Below, piece after piece: positions 1-11,770 of a DNA stretch of 64,000 bases. The notes below the pieces were generated by a model. The model was not told where the DNA came from, did not search any database, and saw only the letters and a list, made by a program, of their open reading frames with translations. The DNA is from Diorhabda sublineata (taxonomy: Eukaryota > Arthropoda > Insecta > Coleoptera > Chrysomelidae): positions 28,580,086 through 28,644,085 of the forward strand of contig NC_079475.1 in assembly GCF_026230105.1 (NCBI RefSeq). The letters are read 5' to 3'. Within the stretch, counting starts at the first letter, position 1, and each line of letters starts with the position of its first letter. The position numbers and the translations under genes were made by a program.

Positions 1-830
1 AGTTTCCCATTGAAAAGATTTGATGAGATCTTTGGTCCAATTAGCCACATGTGGACGGGCATTGTCATGCAGCAAAACGATACCGTTACTCAACTTGCCA
101 CGTCTTTTGTTCTGGATTTCACGACGCAGATTGTTCAATGTCTCACAATAAGACGCTGCATTGATTGTCTCATTACGAGGCCGAAACACCACTAGCAATA
201 CTCCTTTTCTGTCCAAAAAAACTGTGCATATGATTTTCCGTCAGAAATTGTTTGCTTAAACTTCACTTTTTTGGGTGATGATGAATGCCGCCATTCCATG
301 GATTATTGTTTCGATTCTGGTGTGACGTAGGCCATCCATGTTTCGTCACCAGTAACAATTTGGTCTAAAATATCTTCACCTTCATTGTAGTACCTCTCAA
401 GGAAAGTCAATGCACTGCCTAAACGTTGGGTTTTGTGCAAATCTGTCAACATTTTTGGAACCCAACGTGAAAAAAATTTCCGGTATTTCATGTTTTCGGT
501 CACAATGCCTTACAAAACACTACAAGAATATTGAGGAAAGTAGTCGGACAGTGATGGAATTGTGAAGCGTCTGTTTTCTCTCACCTTTCCACTTTCTGCA
601 CCAAATCTTCATTAACGACCGAAGGACGCCCACTCCGTTCTTCATCATGCACATTTGTGCGGTCATCTTTAAATCACCCATTTCCTTACCATTCCATCAC
701 TCATAATGTTTTGTCCGTACACTTCACAGATCTCACGATGAATATCGATCGGTTCTACGCCTTTAGCACTAAGAAATCGTACAACAGCTCATACTTCACA
801 ATCGGCGGGACTCACAATTATCGGAGGCAT
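1..830 (-). pseudogene. Mariner transposase pseudogene, 3'-truncated by window edge
   Basis: Decayed transposase that would catalyse cut-and-paste transposition in the nucleus. The start ATG is at 830-828 and the first residues read MPPIIVSPADCEV, followed at once by an in-frame TGA. Helix-turn-helix sequence follows (FLSAKGVEPIDIHREICEVY at about 775-716), then ERSGRPSVVNEDL at about 635-597. The region 503-306 is open and holds RWVPKML and the first catalytic Asp in VTGDETW. A TAA interrupts after TPESKQ at 303-305, and a frameshift lies near 238-242. The second catalytic Asp is in LLHDNARPHVA near 70-45. The third Asp would lie beyond the left edge. At least three stops and two or more frameshifts make it non-functional. 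Open frames on the forward strand at 10-195 and 657-1040 are antisense shadows. Confidence 0.85.
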
Positions 831-1045
831 CTTAAACACTCAGTAAACAACGTACACAATGAAGAATCAGACTGTAATGGCGCCAGTGCGCAGACAAGAG
901 ATGTAGGTAACCAGCGCGCATGTGCGGAACGCCGACCTTGGTGTGTGATTCCGCCATTGCCCGAAATCAAATGCCTACGACGCGTTGTGTGTCAACACGT
1001 TGGCAAAATCACCAAAATAAGCTATTTACCTGAAAAGTGATGAGC
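1..1045 (-). mobile_element. Mariner-like element (DD34D type by similarity), 3' end outside window
   Basis: A mariner family DNA transposon read on the reverse strand. The coding remnant fills 1-830. The stretch 830-1045 is the non-coding 5' region; its terminal inverted repeat is probably near 1030-1045, where a short motif (ACTTTTCAGGTAAATAGC on the minus strand) precedes A/T-rich DNA, but without the other end the boundary cannot be fixed. The element runs off the left edge, so its 3' end and target-site duplication are not visible. Its coding motifs differ from the mariners at 9.5, 28, 35 and 62 kb, so it appears to be a separate lineage. Confidence 0.8.
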
Positions 1046-3104
1046 TTATTATTACGCTCATAATACATACTCATCAATGTTTTATTTCAAAATAGATCTG
1101 ACAACATGAAACATTGGCTGTGATTTGATATTTTAGTTCTTAAGGGCTGGTGCTGGATTCTTGTGAACCATATATTTCAAATAGCTCCATAGAAAATATG
1201 ACACTTAATATGACTTCTACGGCCCACCCATATTTGCGGAAATTCAACCTGCAATCATGTCGATTCATAAATCTGTTCAAGTGAAATGTACTTTAATCGG
1301 TAATTTTATTTTTTTAAATTACCCTTCTGACAGATCTATTATCCATTGAAAGCTCTTGAGCTCTTTCTGTGCATTTAGAAGTACAAAAAGCTCATTATTT
1401 TCATTCATGTCTGTTTTTTCCACAACCGGGATTCTTCTTCACTCTCACAGTTTCATAAGGTTTCCTCAAATTTTGAGATATTTAAGAACTAGAAATACAA
1501 GAAATTCTGTCAGGATATGTATCATTTAACAAATATATGACATCTTTTAATGATCTCTTTGTATCTCCGAAACCAACAATCTTCAATGAAGAATCTGATA
1601 TGATATGTAAATGTAATTTCAAATATCTTGTAAAATCAAACGTGACGAAACATTTCAAGCAAACTGATATTTCTAACTTGATTGTGTTGATTGAATGTAC
1701 GTTTTTCCAATCACAAATTGAAAATTAATGTTAGAAATCGTTGACAGACTGCAATAATTATTTAGAATATTAATATTAGTACTAACAATTGAATTTAACT
1801 TATTTCATAGTTCATAGGAATCGTCATACTTTCCTTTTAAATAAACATTGTCCGTTTATCAGGGTATCTAATTATAATAAATACACTAATAAATGAAGAC
1901 ATTCAAAAACAAATAAACACAGCTACTTTTCTCACATAAATGGTTCCATTTGTCATTTAGTATAATACGAAGTACATATAGGGCATATTGTGAAAATAAG
2001 TTAATGAATTATTTTTGACTGAATGAACTGTATAATTCCAATCAACTTATGCAGATCTTTGGAGTTATTTAAAAAACTTACATTTAACATTATTTTGGTG
2101 AACCTCCGTAAGGGCACTTTATATGGCAGATACACACATTCTCAAGTTAATTGGACCAACTACACAAACTTCGGTCAGGCCCTAATATGGGATCTTTCAC
2201 GCAACATGGATTAATTTGGAATATTTTATTACTGGATGTTTCCGTCGTCTTTGTGTATGTGTAGTGAAGATGAATTCATAACGGCGCGTAAGTAATTTTT
2301 ACAGATAAAACACGCCTGACAAAATCAATTCAGTCTTATTAAAACCTAGTTGTGAAAACCTACTAAATAATTGAAATAGCACTATTTATAGTTAAGAGGG
2401 TGATACTTTTTTTCAGCAACTGAAATCTTTCCACTTATTTTGAAATCTATGATCAAACATTGTTGTTTTATTTACCTCTTGCATCATTACCGTTTGTCTA
2501 TAAGTAAAATCTCTCTTCGAGGCGGTGTTGTAGGAGTGTGCTCTACTTCTAGCTGATTTTTATACAGGAAAACCAGCACGATTTTTTAAAAAGTAATAAA
2601 TATTACTTACCTGCAAGTGAACAAATCATAAAAGTTCATTAATAATAACAGATCTACGCCTTAATTGTTCAGTGTTAAATCTAATCATTTATCAGCAGGA
2701 ACTATCACTTGGCGAAGGCTCGCTTACAATAAATGTACTGAAAGTACAAGTGATGCAATTCAAAGTGAATGGACGTATAAATTCTCCAAATACCAAAAAT
2801 TATTTGAAAATATTGTCATGATAATTTTCTGATACATATAGTATAATGCCGATGCGTTCTTTTATTAATTACGTTTAATCGCCTGCTGATATCATTAGCT
2901 GCAGTACTACAACTTTCTGATTAGATAAGTTCAACCAATAACTGGAAGGTAGTTTATTTACATTTTCTTGGTTCTAAAACTTATCTTTGGAATTGGGCTT
3001 TGATTTCACAATATTCATGTTATATTATTATCTTGAAATCTAAGCTTGTTTAGTGGCTATTTTTATTACTGATTATCTATACATTTGTTGCTAGTTTTTC
3101 ATTC
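1046..3104. other. No gene recognised; A/T-rich DNA
   Basis: Only short, unrelated open frames (63 codons at 1537-1728 and at 2023-2214) with no recognisable motif and no convincing splice context. No repeat boundary is apparent. Confidence 0.5.
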
Positions 3105-4470
3105 CTATCCTTGCCAAAACACTTCCAGCTCTTCCAACCATCCTGACCTCGATTCTTCTCTTCCTCTTCCACCTCGCGTCGACCCCAATATTGCTTCTGA
3201 TCTAGCTTTCTGTCCTTTTTTCCTTAATTTGTTTTTTATTTCCATGATCAGTATCATTTAGACCACTTCATCGTTCTCATTGTGACGCCCATCATAAATT
3301 CGTATTTATTATTTATTTTGAACTTTGTCTTCATTCTCACTTTTTAATCTTCAAAAATTTTTCTATTTGCACCAAGTGCTTTGTTTCATGCTTTTATCTT
3401 CTCTTAATTCTTCTATTATATCCATATCACTCATTATTCTTACACTTAAGTTCTGAAATCTCAAACAAACACATTTCACACTTTGCCTCTTCTTTCTTCT
3501 TGTTACATCTCATATACTTCATCTTAGCACGTGTATTTTATCAATAAATGATATCTTAAGCACAAAACCACTTTGGTGAACGCATATTGTTTGTTTTGTA
3601 TAATTATCAGCTTTTTACCTTTAAGATCTACTTTTGTATGGTTACCAGAAGCCATTAGGATTTTTGAAATCTATATTTTACATTCAGTGCATTTCGTCTC
3701 CTCCGCATTTTGATAATTCTGCACTGATTATATCCAGTCCTGGTGCTTTTCATTTTTTCAGCTCACTTAATGCTTCCTCTTTTGTTTGTATACCCTTCTG
3801 GCACTTCTTACTCTCTTTTATTTACAAAATACTGTATTATTGCCACTTCTATCAGTTATTTATCCTCTGTTATATTTACATTTTCATACTTCAGTATTCT
3901 TGAGTTTTTTGCATTGTTATTCTTTAAAATATTTTGTATTTTCTTCTTTGCCATTTATGACACCCAATCCACCATTCACTTTTCATATTCTTCTATTCCT
4001 TATTATTTTTTGCCACTACAAGAAAGTGATCTTTGTCTGTACCAGCAACATTGAATGCTCTTACATCATGTAGTTCAATTATTTTTATTTCTTTTCAGCT
4101 GACCATATCATTATGAAATTACGCTTCCTCGCCCAACTGTCTCTACTCCCTCTCATTTCTTATATTGCTGTTATATGCACCCATTCTTTCCAACCCCGCC
4201 ATTTTTCCCGTTGCAAGCATTTTTTTCATATCCTAGATACCGATTTTCAACTTTTTTTTCTTTCGTTCTGGCATGTACCATTCTTTCTGTCTTGGTCATA
4301 TCACTGTCTATGTATATTTCTCTTTTTGCTCTCCATTACATTCATTTCATGCTGATACTCCTTTTTGCTATTTTTATTAGACCTATATGACTCTCCTGCA
4401 TCCACTACGACTCCTATCCGACTCTTAATAAATGTCCCATGAATCTTTTCATGTATTTCCTTATTTTCCA
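3105..4470 (-). pseudogene. Non-LTR retrotransposon (LINE, APE-endonuclease type) remnant with internal deletion
   Basis: The forward strand is pyrimidine-rich here because the reverse strand carries an A/G-rich LINE ORF2. Reading on the reverse strand, the end of an APE-type endonuclease is at about 4080-4010 (ELHDVRAFNVAG, then DHFLVVAK, the typical Asp-His catalytic end), followed by an EWW segment near 3990. The start of the reverse transcriptase is at about 3775-3680 (EEALSELKK, stop, KAPGLDIISAELSKCGG, matching the usual KAPGxDxIxAEL motif). Thumb-like sequence (KKKEEAKCEM, DGRHNEN) is at about 3520-3290, and a basic tail near 3240-3105. Only about 150 bases separate the reverse transcriptase start from the thumb, so the fingers and palm with the catalytic YADD box are missing. 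Several stops and frame changes occur. Family is RTE-like or similar; exact clade not resolved. Confidence 0.7.
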
Positions 4471-5987
4471 GTATAACCTCATTCTTTATTTGTTTCTTAT
4501 CCAGTTTCTCTAGCCCACTTCCCAGTTTTTACACTTTTCAATGTAGTTTTTTACCAGTCTTCTTTTTCCTCCTATGTTCCATAATATTTTCTTCTGGCAA
4601 TTTCTGGACTATTTTACTTCTCCTAAAGAGTGGTTGCTCCCCTTCAAAACTTCTATCCTCAACTTTACTCTTATCTGTCACTGCTCATTCCTTACTTGCC
4701 ATTTCTTACTTCTCTTTTACTTGTGTGCCTCCTTGTTATTACATTATATTTCTTCAGTTGAACTTACCATATGAAGTACAGTTCAGTTTTGATGCTTTTT
4801 TAGTCCTCAGCTGGTATTTCCGAAATTCAGAGAAATTAATATTCTAGCCTGTCGGTTCCTACTATTAGATATTTTACCACATCCTTACAGAAGAAGAGAA
4901 AGTAGCAATCGTGTTTCAGTGTGTATTGTTGAATTTCATTCAGTTTCTTTGCTAATTGGTCATTTAGTGGAGCAATAAGCTGGATTATTTGAAGAAATCG
5001 TGTTGATAGTGGGGTATCTATTTGCAAGTAAATAATAACCAATAAATACTAAAAATGTTTGAATATTTCTCCCACAAATCACTACTGTGGAAAATATCAT
5101 CGATGAAGCTAAGAAAAAACTACCTATGTCTACTATTAGCATACCAAGAAAAACAATATTGAATGGATGTGAGTAGAAAATAATCAGAAAAATCATTTAC
5201 TCAAGAAAAAAAGCCAACTATGGAGAGAATATTGGGAGCTTTAAGATATAAGGAAGGGATCAATTCGAAATGCACGGACAAGTTTTTGAAATAATGGGAG
5301 GGAAGTACCTACAAGATAATAGGATAGATTCAAAATTAAGTGTAAGTGGTGAAAATCATTGGAACATTACGGGTAATTGTCGAAATCAGTTGGGAATAAT
5401 TGGATTGTATTAGAAATAACTGAAATTAGTTTAAATATGAGAGGAATGTCTCATAAAATGGCGCCACTGTTATTTCAATGAACCTCATATTTTTGCCGTG
5501 ACAGTTCATGCTGGCAACAGTACGTCTACACCATTGAATTTTCCAGTCAAAATTGTTACCTCGATAAGAATGAGAGTATTATTCCGTTGCTAAGTCTTTG
5601 TGGATCCATATGTCGAAGAAGAATTATAGGCACGCCAATTTTTGACAGATGGCTCCACTGTCATTCCAATAATAAACTAATAAATTATCAATTTCATATT
5701 ATACATATATATGTATATATGTAGCGAGTGCTCTCTTTTTATCTAGCCTCCAAGATGTTTTGGCTGGATTAATGCCCAGATCCTCTTTGGAGTAACTTCT
5801 ACGGGGCAACTTGGAATATGGGTTTTATGAAAAAAATTCTCTCCAAAATATTTATCATTTTACTAAAACATTCTCAGAAGCATGTCGAGATATTACTGCA
5901 TTTCTCTAATTTCTTATTTCTTAGACCTTTTGATATATTCATGCATCTAAATGTTCTTGATTTTGGGTCTCTTCTGTGTTAAAATTT
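4471..5987. other. No gene recognised; possible LINE upstream part and a short direct repeat pair
   Basis: 4471-4780 is A/G-rich and open on the reverse strand with charged residues; it may be the 5' part of the adjacent LINE, but no domain is recognised. At 5458-5479 and 5649-5670 a 22-bp sequence (ATGGcGCCACTGTtATTtCAAT type) occurs twice in direct orientation about 190 bp apart. An alternating A/T tract with a small palindrome lies at 5697-5720. Confidence 0.4.
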
Positions 5988-6023
5988 GACGTTTCGACTT
6001 TTCTTTAAGGCTTTATCATGCAT
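5988..6023 (-). repeat. Penelope-type terminal motif (stem-loop + CGAAACGTC), solo copy
   Basis: On the reverse strand the sequence runs GATAAAGCCTTAAAGAAAAG, then TCGAAACGTC, and continues into sequence reading GAAGAGACCCAAAATCAAG (near 5975-5953). This matches from memory the end sequence of arthropod Penelope-like retroelements, where a CTGATGA-type box, a short stem-loop and CGAAAC form a hammerhead-like fold. No reverse transcriptase is visible next to it, so it is a solo end or heavily truncated copy. Confidence 0.4.
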
Positions 6024-8119
6024 TGATATTACTGCATATATCAAGCATGTATTGAGACATGAACAACCAATCTGTTATTATAAATAGAAAAAGAATGATA
6101 TATTGACCAATTGAAACAATGAAAAGATCATTTATAAGATAATGTTTTAAAAGTTATTTATCACGTATTAATATTTAACTCGTTTATATTTTCATTTGAA
6201 GAAAAAAATTATAACTATCAAATAACCGATTTTTCACTTCTCTTATTTCTCTAATAACTCTTCTTAATTCTAAATCTAGTTTGAGAGAAAATGAGTGAAA
6301 AAAAATGTAAAGGTTCTGTATATTCAACAGGAGGGGAATGAGAAATTGGAGAGATAATAAGTGGATGGATGAAGCAGATAAGATCATAGCAGCACTACAC
6401 AAAACTTGAGAGGAGAACAAATAACTGAAAATAAATCTTACGTTAGGTAATAAATCATGAATACGCAGATTACGACGAATCTATTTCAACCAGTTTGAAA
6501 CCACTAAAATATTTCAAAACTCCAGCATTCTGAAACCATGAGCATAGTTAGATTTATGTATAAAAATAATGTATGCTGGAAAATTCAGATTAGTTCAAAC
6601 TGATCAAGCTTAATGAGAAATATAACAGATGACACTTTCTATCATTTACACAATTAATAACCCCTAAAGAACCTTTTCGTTGAACACGTGAAGAGGATTA
6701 TGTAGTTACGATTTCGTGAGGCCGTTCTATAAAAAAATCAACATTTAATAGTAAAATATAAAATCTTATTCAGATATTCAGTATAAAAAAACAGATCAAG
6801 GTTAATTTGCAGGATCGTAATTTATAAGCTAAAATTCGCTGTCGAATGAATGGTTCTCAGTTTTTCATCTGCTTTATTGATCGTATTCTACTTCTTTTGC
6901 AATATGTTGCAGAGATTACATAAATAACTCCTTGGCATATCTCATTGTAAGTATTATTTCAGTTTCATATTAATAATTAATTAATAGTTTTGTTTCATTC
7001 AAATTTATATTATTTAATGTAAGCTCAATGTGAGCTATTTTTGAATTATAGCATTTTTGATGCCTCTCTTGCATATTTATTGAATCGCCTACAATTCTAA
7101 GATTCAATGCTCAGCATAATGTAAGTATTTTCATTCAAGAGCTTAATACTCTTTCAAACCAATATTCATAAACCTTCGTATACATGTTGTGATCGTAATA
7201 GCTAATCTGTTTTGATCCGAATAGCAACAAGCCATTTTCTACAAAACCATCTTTTGATCCTATATATAGAATAATAAAACATCTACCTTCTCCGGGAGAA
7301 GGTTTTAGTCCAGTTTGGAATTGTTCTGCTTTGGGAGATTTGATGTCCTTGTTTACCTATACTTTATTTACAATAATAAATCTTTTGATCTAAATTTTCA
7401 AATATTTTTAATTTCACCCAGATATTCAGTTTGCCAAGCTAGAATATCATTTCTTTCTTTAGAAAATAAAAGTATATGTTTGCTTTCTAGGTATTCGTCA
7501 ACTGAAGTTTAATTCATTACCAATAAGTAGAAGGAGTTTTTTTGGTACATGGAAAGTCTCAATAGATGATAATTTCCCGGATAATTTTGTTTAGTGTTCA
7601 TATTTCATGGTTGGAAAAAACTATGATATCTCTTACGAAAGTTTTTACTTCTTCAGGAAAATGTAACGGCTAACGACTAGAAATATCAATTGTAGAACTA
7701 AGTGGGTCATTGTCTCTCATCGAATAATTATATGACTGAATGAAAATTCATTTCTCATATTCGGTTTATTCATTAATTAAAACTTTCTCTCCTTTCCATT
7801 TTGAAATTTAAACAATATAATATACAAAATACCAAAACGTTACTCACCAGAGCTTTAAAATCCACTATTATATTTTGATCGGAAAAGAATGGTTACATAT
7901 TCTAGTCTTTATAACTACCCTGGCTAAGAGAGGTCTTCTTGTATATCTGAGGGTAGGAGATGCAACTCCAATTTTGTACAATATAAAAACAAACAAAATC
8001 AATTGAAGAATCTAATCAGGATTGCAAAAGAATAGTGGATTACAAGTAGATACAAGGAAATGGGAAATTTGGAAAAGTACATGATATATTCAATAGCTCC
8101 CAGTATATTAGACAACACA
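6024..8119. other. No gene recognised; A/T-rich DNA
   Basis: Short open frames (78 codons minus at 6184-6420; 65 codons plus at 7315-7512) show no recognisable domain and biased hydrophobic or Phe-rich composition as expected from A/T-rich DNA. Confidence 0.5.
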
Positions 8120-8480
8120 TTATAGATGAAGAAGAAATTCTTAATGCATGGAGCCAATACAAATTCAATCTACCACCGACCACGATGGCTATTATAGTTG
8201 CCAGAAAATGTTGAAATCTACAGTTCTATTCAATATAAAATCTACAGAAGCTTGATGACATTTCTGTAGAATTCATTAACTGTGAAAAAAAACATTGATA
8301 CCTTGGTTAAACTTTTCAATACAACACGAGAAAGTACCGGAAGAATAGCTTAAATCGGCATACATCAGAATTCCCATAAAATAACAAGCCAGGATGTGTA
8401 ACGATCATAGTGTCATACAATGAAAGTGTTTCTTGACATCCCACACGCAATATTTCCTCGAACACTTCTTAAATTCATTT
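8120..8480 (+). pseudogene. LINE reverse transcriptase remnant
   Basis: Forward-strand fragment of a non-LTR retrotransposon reverse transcriptase (fingers/palm entry). In shifting frames one reads ILNAWSQYKF, then KLDDISVEFI (the usual xxDxIxxEFI helix), LVKLFN, GRIA with a stop, QNSHKITSQD and a following DH-like segment, in the order expected for the LINE block 'LVxLFNxIxxxGxIPxxW...IPKK...C..HR.ISL'. Many stops and frameshifts. Similar in type to the LINE C-terminal fragment at 60.8 kb, but no overlap allows a direct comparison. Confidence 0.5.
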
Positions 8481-9542
8481 GCTATCACCATATGTACTTT
8501 ACAAAGGAGTATAGTATGATCCAGCATTCGCAGGTTCTACAACAAGTATCTCGAAAGCTACATATGGAACTACTAGCTTCAGATTGATATATTTGGATTC
8601 TTAAAAAAAAATTGAATACGATTCGTTAGCCAGAAGAAAAACCTCTAATCTTACTATTAACTGTAATAACAGAACATTTCACAAAACTTCAGAACATTAC
8701 ATAACAATCATAAAAAGAAACAAAAATATATTACATTATCTTTATATTTGTCCAACAAAGTATAGTATAAAGGACTATGTATTCCCATCTTCTGCTCATT
8801 CACCCAAAACTACATAATCATTTTTTTTAAAGATTCCGTAACAAGTTAATACCTACTCATTCAACATAATTACCTGGTTTTATATATCAATAAATTCTAA
8901 ATATCTCAACATTCATTAGCGTTCTTATCTCCTATAATAATAAAATACTAACTTACTGACGATTATTTCTCATTTATGAAATCTGAGCCAGAATACTTGA
9001 GTTATTTATAATTTGCAGTTCATTTATTCCATTTAGAAGACCATAAGCGTAGTTAGAGGTGAATTTGATAATCTTAATAGCTGTAATAAGTATCAACCAA
9101 TAGGTTCTTTTTCTAGTGCGAGTTACATGGGAACAGAAAACTACAATTATTTCACATAGTTTATCACTGATATCTGCGGTGTCTGTCTTTTACATTCTCA
9201 TATAAGAACGGGTAATTAAATTAACGTTCATCCTTTCCTTGAAGCTCTAGAAACAATTAAGGCTCTTCAATGAAATCTATGTTGACTACTGCGATGCATA
9301 GACCCTTTTTTACGCACCAGTATGGACTAGATTTTTTATGCTCATTCTGCCACAAAATTACCTGGGTCGGTTATCTTCTGTGGTAATTACTGTCATAAAT
9401 GAGCCCATTGTACTATAACCATAGAGGTTTTAGTACAAAGAGTGGTCTACGGAAAAAGTGCTTAATAAAGAGTGCCTTGCTAAAGATACAATTTGACAAC
9501 AGTAGTAGCTTGTGTCCTATACAAATATACAATAATATATTA
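8481..9542. other. No gene recognised; A/T-rich DNA
   Basis: No open frame above about 60 codons and no recognised repeat end. Decayed 3' sequence of the LINE fragment just before may continue to about 8600. Confidence 0.4.
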
Positions 9543-10619
9543 CAAGGGTTGTTATTTATGTTTTGAGATAGACAAGTAGTAGCAAATATTCATAATAGTA
9601 TCCATTGTGTTTCAAAATATTCTCCATTAAAATCAATACACTTTTGCAAAGATTCGACCTAATTTTCGAAGCATTATTTCCATTCCGATTGAGGTATCTC
9701 CAAAATATATGATTTGAACGCATGAACCCCTTCGTCTAGTGTAGAAAAACGTTGACTGCATTGTTCATGTTTGATATGCAGTAATAAGAAGAGAGCATTA
9801 AGTGCCAAACAAGGACTGTACGGCTCATGTGTAAGTGCTCTTATTGCCGTATTCTGCGACTGCTTTGACTCATTTTTTGGATCACTTTTGGCAAACAAAT
9901 GCTCTGTACTATCCAGAATTGACCATTCTACGTTACTCTAATGTAACGGTGGCGACATGTCCAGATATTTTGGAAAAAATAGGCGACTTCGAACTGCCTC
10001 GTGCGCAAACAATCTTTGTTATATGTATAGATCCGTGATTCATCGCCTGTCACGATCTTACAGACGTCTTTGAAAGCAACGCTATTGAATTTTTTCAGCA
10101 TTTCTTTTCACCAATCGACACGAGCTGTTTTCGAACGATTGTCAAATTATGCGGTATCCAACGCGAAGAAATCGTTTTGACAGTCAAATGTTCATACAAT
10201 ATTGATTGTACGAGGGTGGAACTGATGCACAAGTATGTCTCTATCTCACGGTATGTCATATAACGATGTTTCAATATCAATTCATTCACAGCATCGACCT
10301 TTTCTAGTGCAACAGCCAATCTTTACGAAATTCAATCCATAGCGAAATCAGCGAAACACAGTGACTATAGATGGTGCTTCATCACCAAAAGTCGAAGCGA
10401 GTTGATCGATATATTGCTGTTGGTTTAATCCACACCGAAAGTTATAGAAAATCATCGTATAAAAATGTTCCGAATTTATCTCCATTCTTTGATCAAGATT
10501 AATGTTCCGAGTTCAAAGTACGTTCACAATTAAAAATGTCAAACTTTATGATGGCAATGTCAGATTTGACAAATTCATATCAGTGTTATCATTTATAAAA
10601 ACTTAAGTAGCAGTCCTCG
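9543..10619 (-). mobile_element. Mariner element with both terminal inverted repeats and TA flanks
   Basis: About 1.08 kb element on the reverse strand. The left end reads CAAGGGTTGTTATTTATG and the right end, on the opposite strand, CGAGGACTGCTACTTAAG, giving imperfect inverted repeats of roughly 20-30 bp with GTTTT continuing on both sides. TA dinucleotides flank it at 9541-9542 and 10620-10621, the mariner target duplication. Length is slightly under the usual 1.2-1.3 kb, consistent with an internal deletion in the transposase. A fragment of what looks like the same family begins at 59462. Confidence 0.85.
9606..10485 (-). pseudogene. Mariner transposase pseudogene
   Basis: Reads from an ATG at 10485-10483 (MEINSEHFYTMIFYNF, QQYIDQLASTFGDEAPS). 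The frame 10319-10095 is open and holds the second helix-turn-helix region (MTYREIETYL) and the SRWIPHNLT block. After a frame change, GHVATVTLE and MVNSG are visible near 9960-9925. The segment expected to carry the second catalytic Asp (HHDNA-type) is missing. The third motif, usually YSPDLAPND, here reads YSPCLALNA at about 9815-9790, so the last catalytic Asp has become Ala. The C-terminus passes through IPQSEWK, stop, and continues decayed to KCIDFNGEYFE at about 9625. Clearly inactive. Confidence 0.85.
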
Positions 10620-11322
10620 TATACCCTCGGGATGGTGAAGACTATCATTATTGCCTTATTACCCTAGCATCCAAATTATTTCGCGAGTGCTTTTGCCCGA
10701 GCCGATTAAGATGCGATGCCTATAGATGTTTTCACTATGGTGTTTATAGTATTTTCCCCACGGATAGCCAAATTTAAGGCAAAGATTTAAAACAAAAATC
10801 CTCTCAAAAATGAAGTTGACAAGAACACAAGCTTAAGTTTATTTAGTTTTTTAGAGAAAATTTCTCCCTTATTGTTTCCATTGTTATTTGAAGACGATTT
10901 TGTTATACAAGTCATAAAAGAAAGTATAAATGACCGGTAATTGATCATCTTATACTCCTATTGAAATGGGAGAACTAGCAGTACAAGCTACGTAAAAACT
11001 TTTGTCGAAAAAATCGAAAAGTTTGTACCTTTAAACCTATGACACTTTTAAAAACTGGTGTAGCAGTAAAAACGTATCTGTGATTACTGAGATGTACTGT
11101 TAGCTTTCAAGAATATTTATAGAACAGAAAACTCCAGTTTGTGGTTTCATGTGTGGTGATGACCACGCTTTTGCTGAGAGAGAACATCGACATATCAAAA
11201 TTTTCAACTTAAAATTAGTAAGTTATCTTGAAAGTCTCGGAAGTCTTCTGTCTTCTCACAAGAGATATCATGAAGTTTTCAATGTATGCACCTGATTAAT
11301 GGTATACTGCAGTTAGAGTAAG

Positions 11323-11338
11323 TAATAATAAATAAATA

Positions 11339-11374
<36 letters not shown>

Positions 11375-11376
11375 AT
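11323..11376. repeat. (AAT)n / (AAAT)n microsatellite
   Basis: Simple repeat of mixed AATA and AAT units, about 54 bp, starting TAATAATAAATAAATAAA and ending AATAAATAAATAATT. Confidence 0.95.
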
Positions 11377-11401
11377 TTTAGGCTGCTTATCATGGTGAAC
11401 T

Positions 11402-11770
11402 ATGAAACTTCTGAAAGTTTCCGATGTGATAACAAAAAATGACATAATTGTTATTATTATTATCATGAGCAGGAATGACTCGTTATGGAAATTTGTAATT
11501 ATGGACTCTCTAGGGATACAAAAAAGTAAAATAAACTTAACGATAAGATCAAATGTAAATTTATCTAAGCTATTCGTTTATATTCAAAACGAAAAGACAG
11601 TGAGGCAGAATATTGGCCATAACACAATTGCACAAATGCGTTATAAGATTGCAAGTTATATAAAATTAGCAAATCCCCTCTACTATTTTAGCTGCTGGTG
11701 GGAGAAGTACTCTTCAACTAAAACAACATGTGGGCTGGAAATTAGCAGCGGTATCGATGAGCTATGTTGA
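11402..11770 (+). CDS. Unassigned 122-codon open frame, probably chance
   Basis: ATG to TGA frame immediately after the AAT microsatellite. The protein has an Ile run (residues about 17-21), lysine/asparagine-rich middle and a Trp-Trp near residue 98-99 (SCWWEKYSS). No domain, signal peptide or membrane segment is recognised. Composition matches surrounding A/T-rich DNA. It could be an exon fragment, but no good flanking splice signals were seen. Low confidence that it is a gene. Confidence 0.12.
   Translation: MKLLKVSDVITKNDIIVIIIIMSRNDSLWKFVIMDSLGIQKSKINLTIRSNVNLSKLFVYIQNEKTVRQNIGHNTIAQMRYKIASYIKLANPLYYFSCWWEKYSSTKTTCGLEISSGIDELC

Noticed and set aside
10..195. Forward-strand open frame at the left edge
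   Set aside because: Antisense of the mariner transposase; the reverse strand reads the HDNARPH motif here.
657..1040. 127-codon forward frame
   Set aside because: Antisense of the mariner N-terminal region and 5' non-coding part; no motif of its own.
3634..4390. Several overlapping forward frames rich in Phe, Leu, Ser and Tyr
   Set aside because: Shadows caused by the A/G-rich LINE coding strand on the reverse strand.
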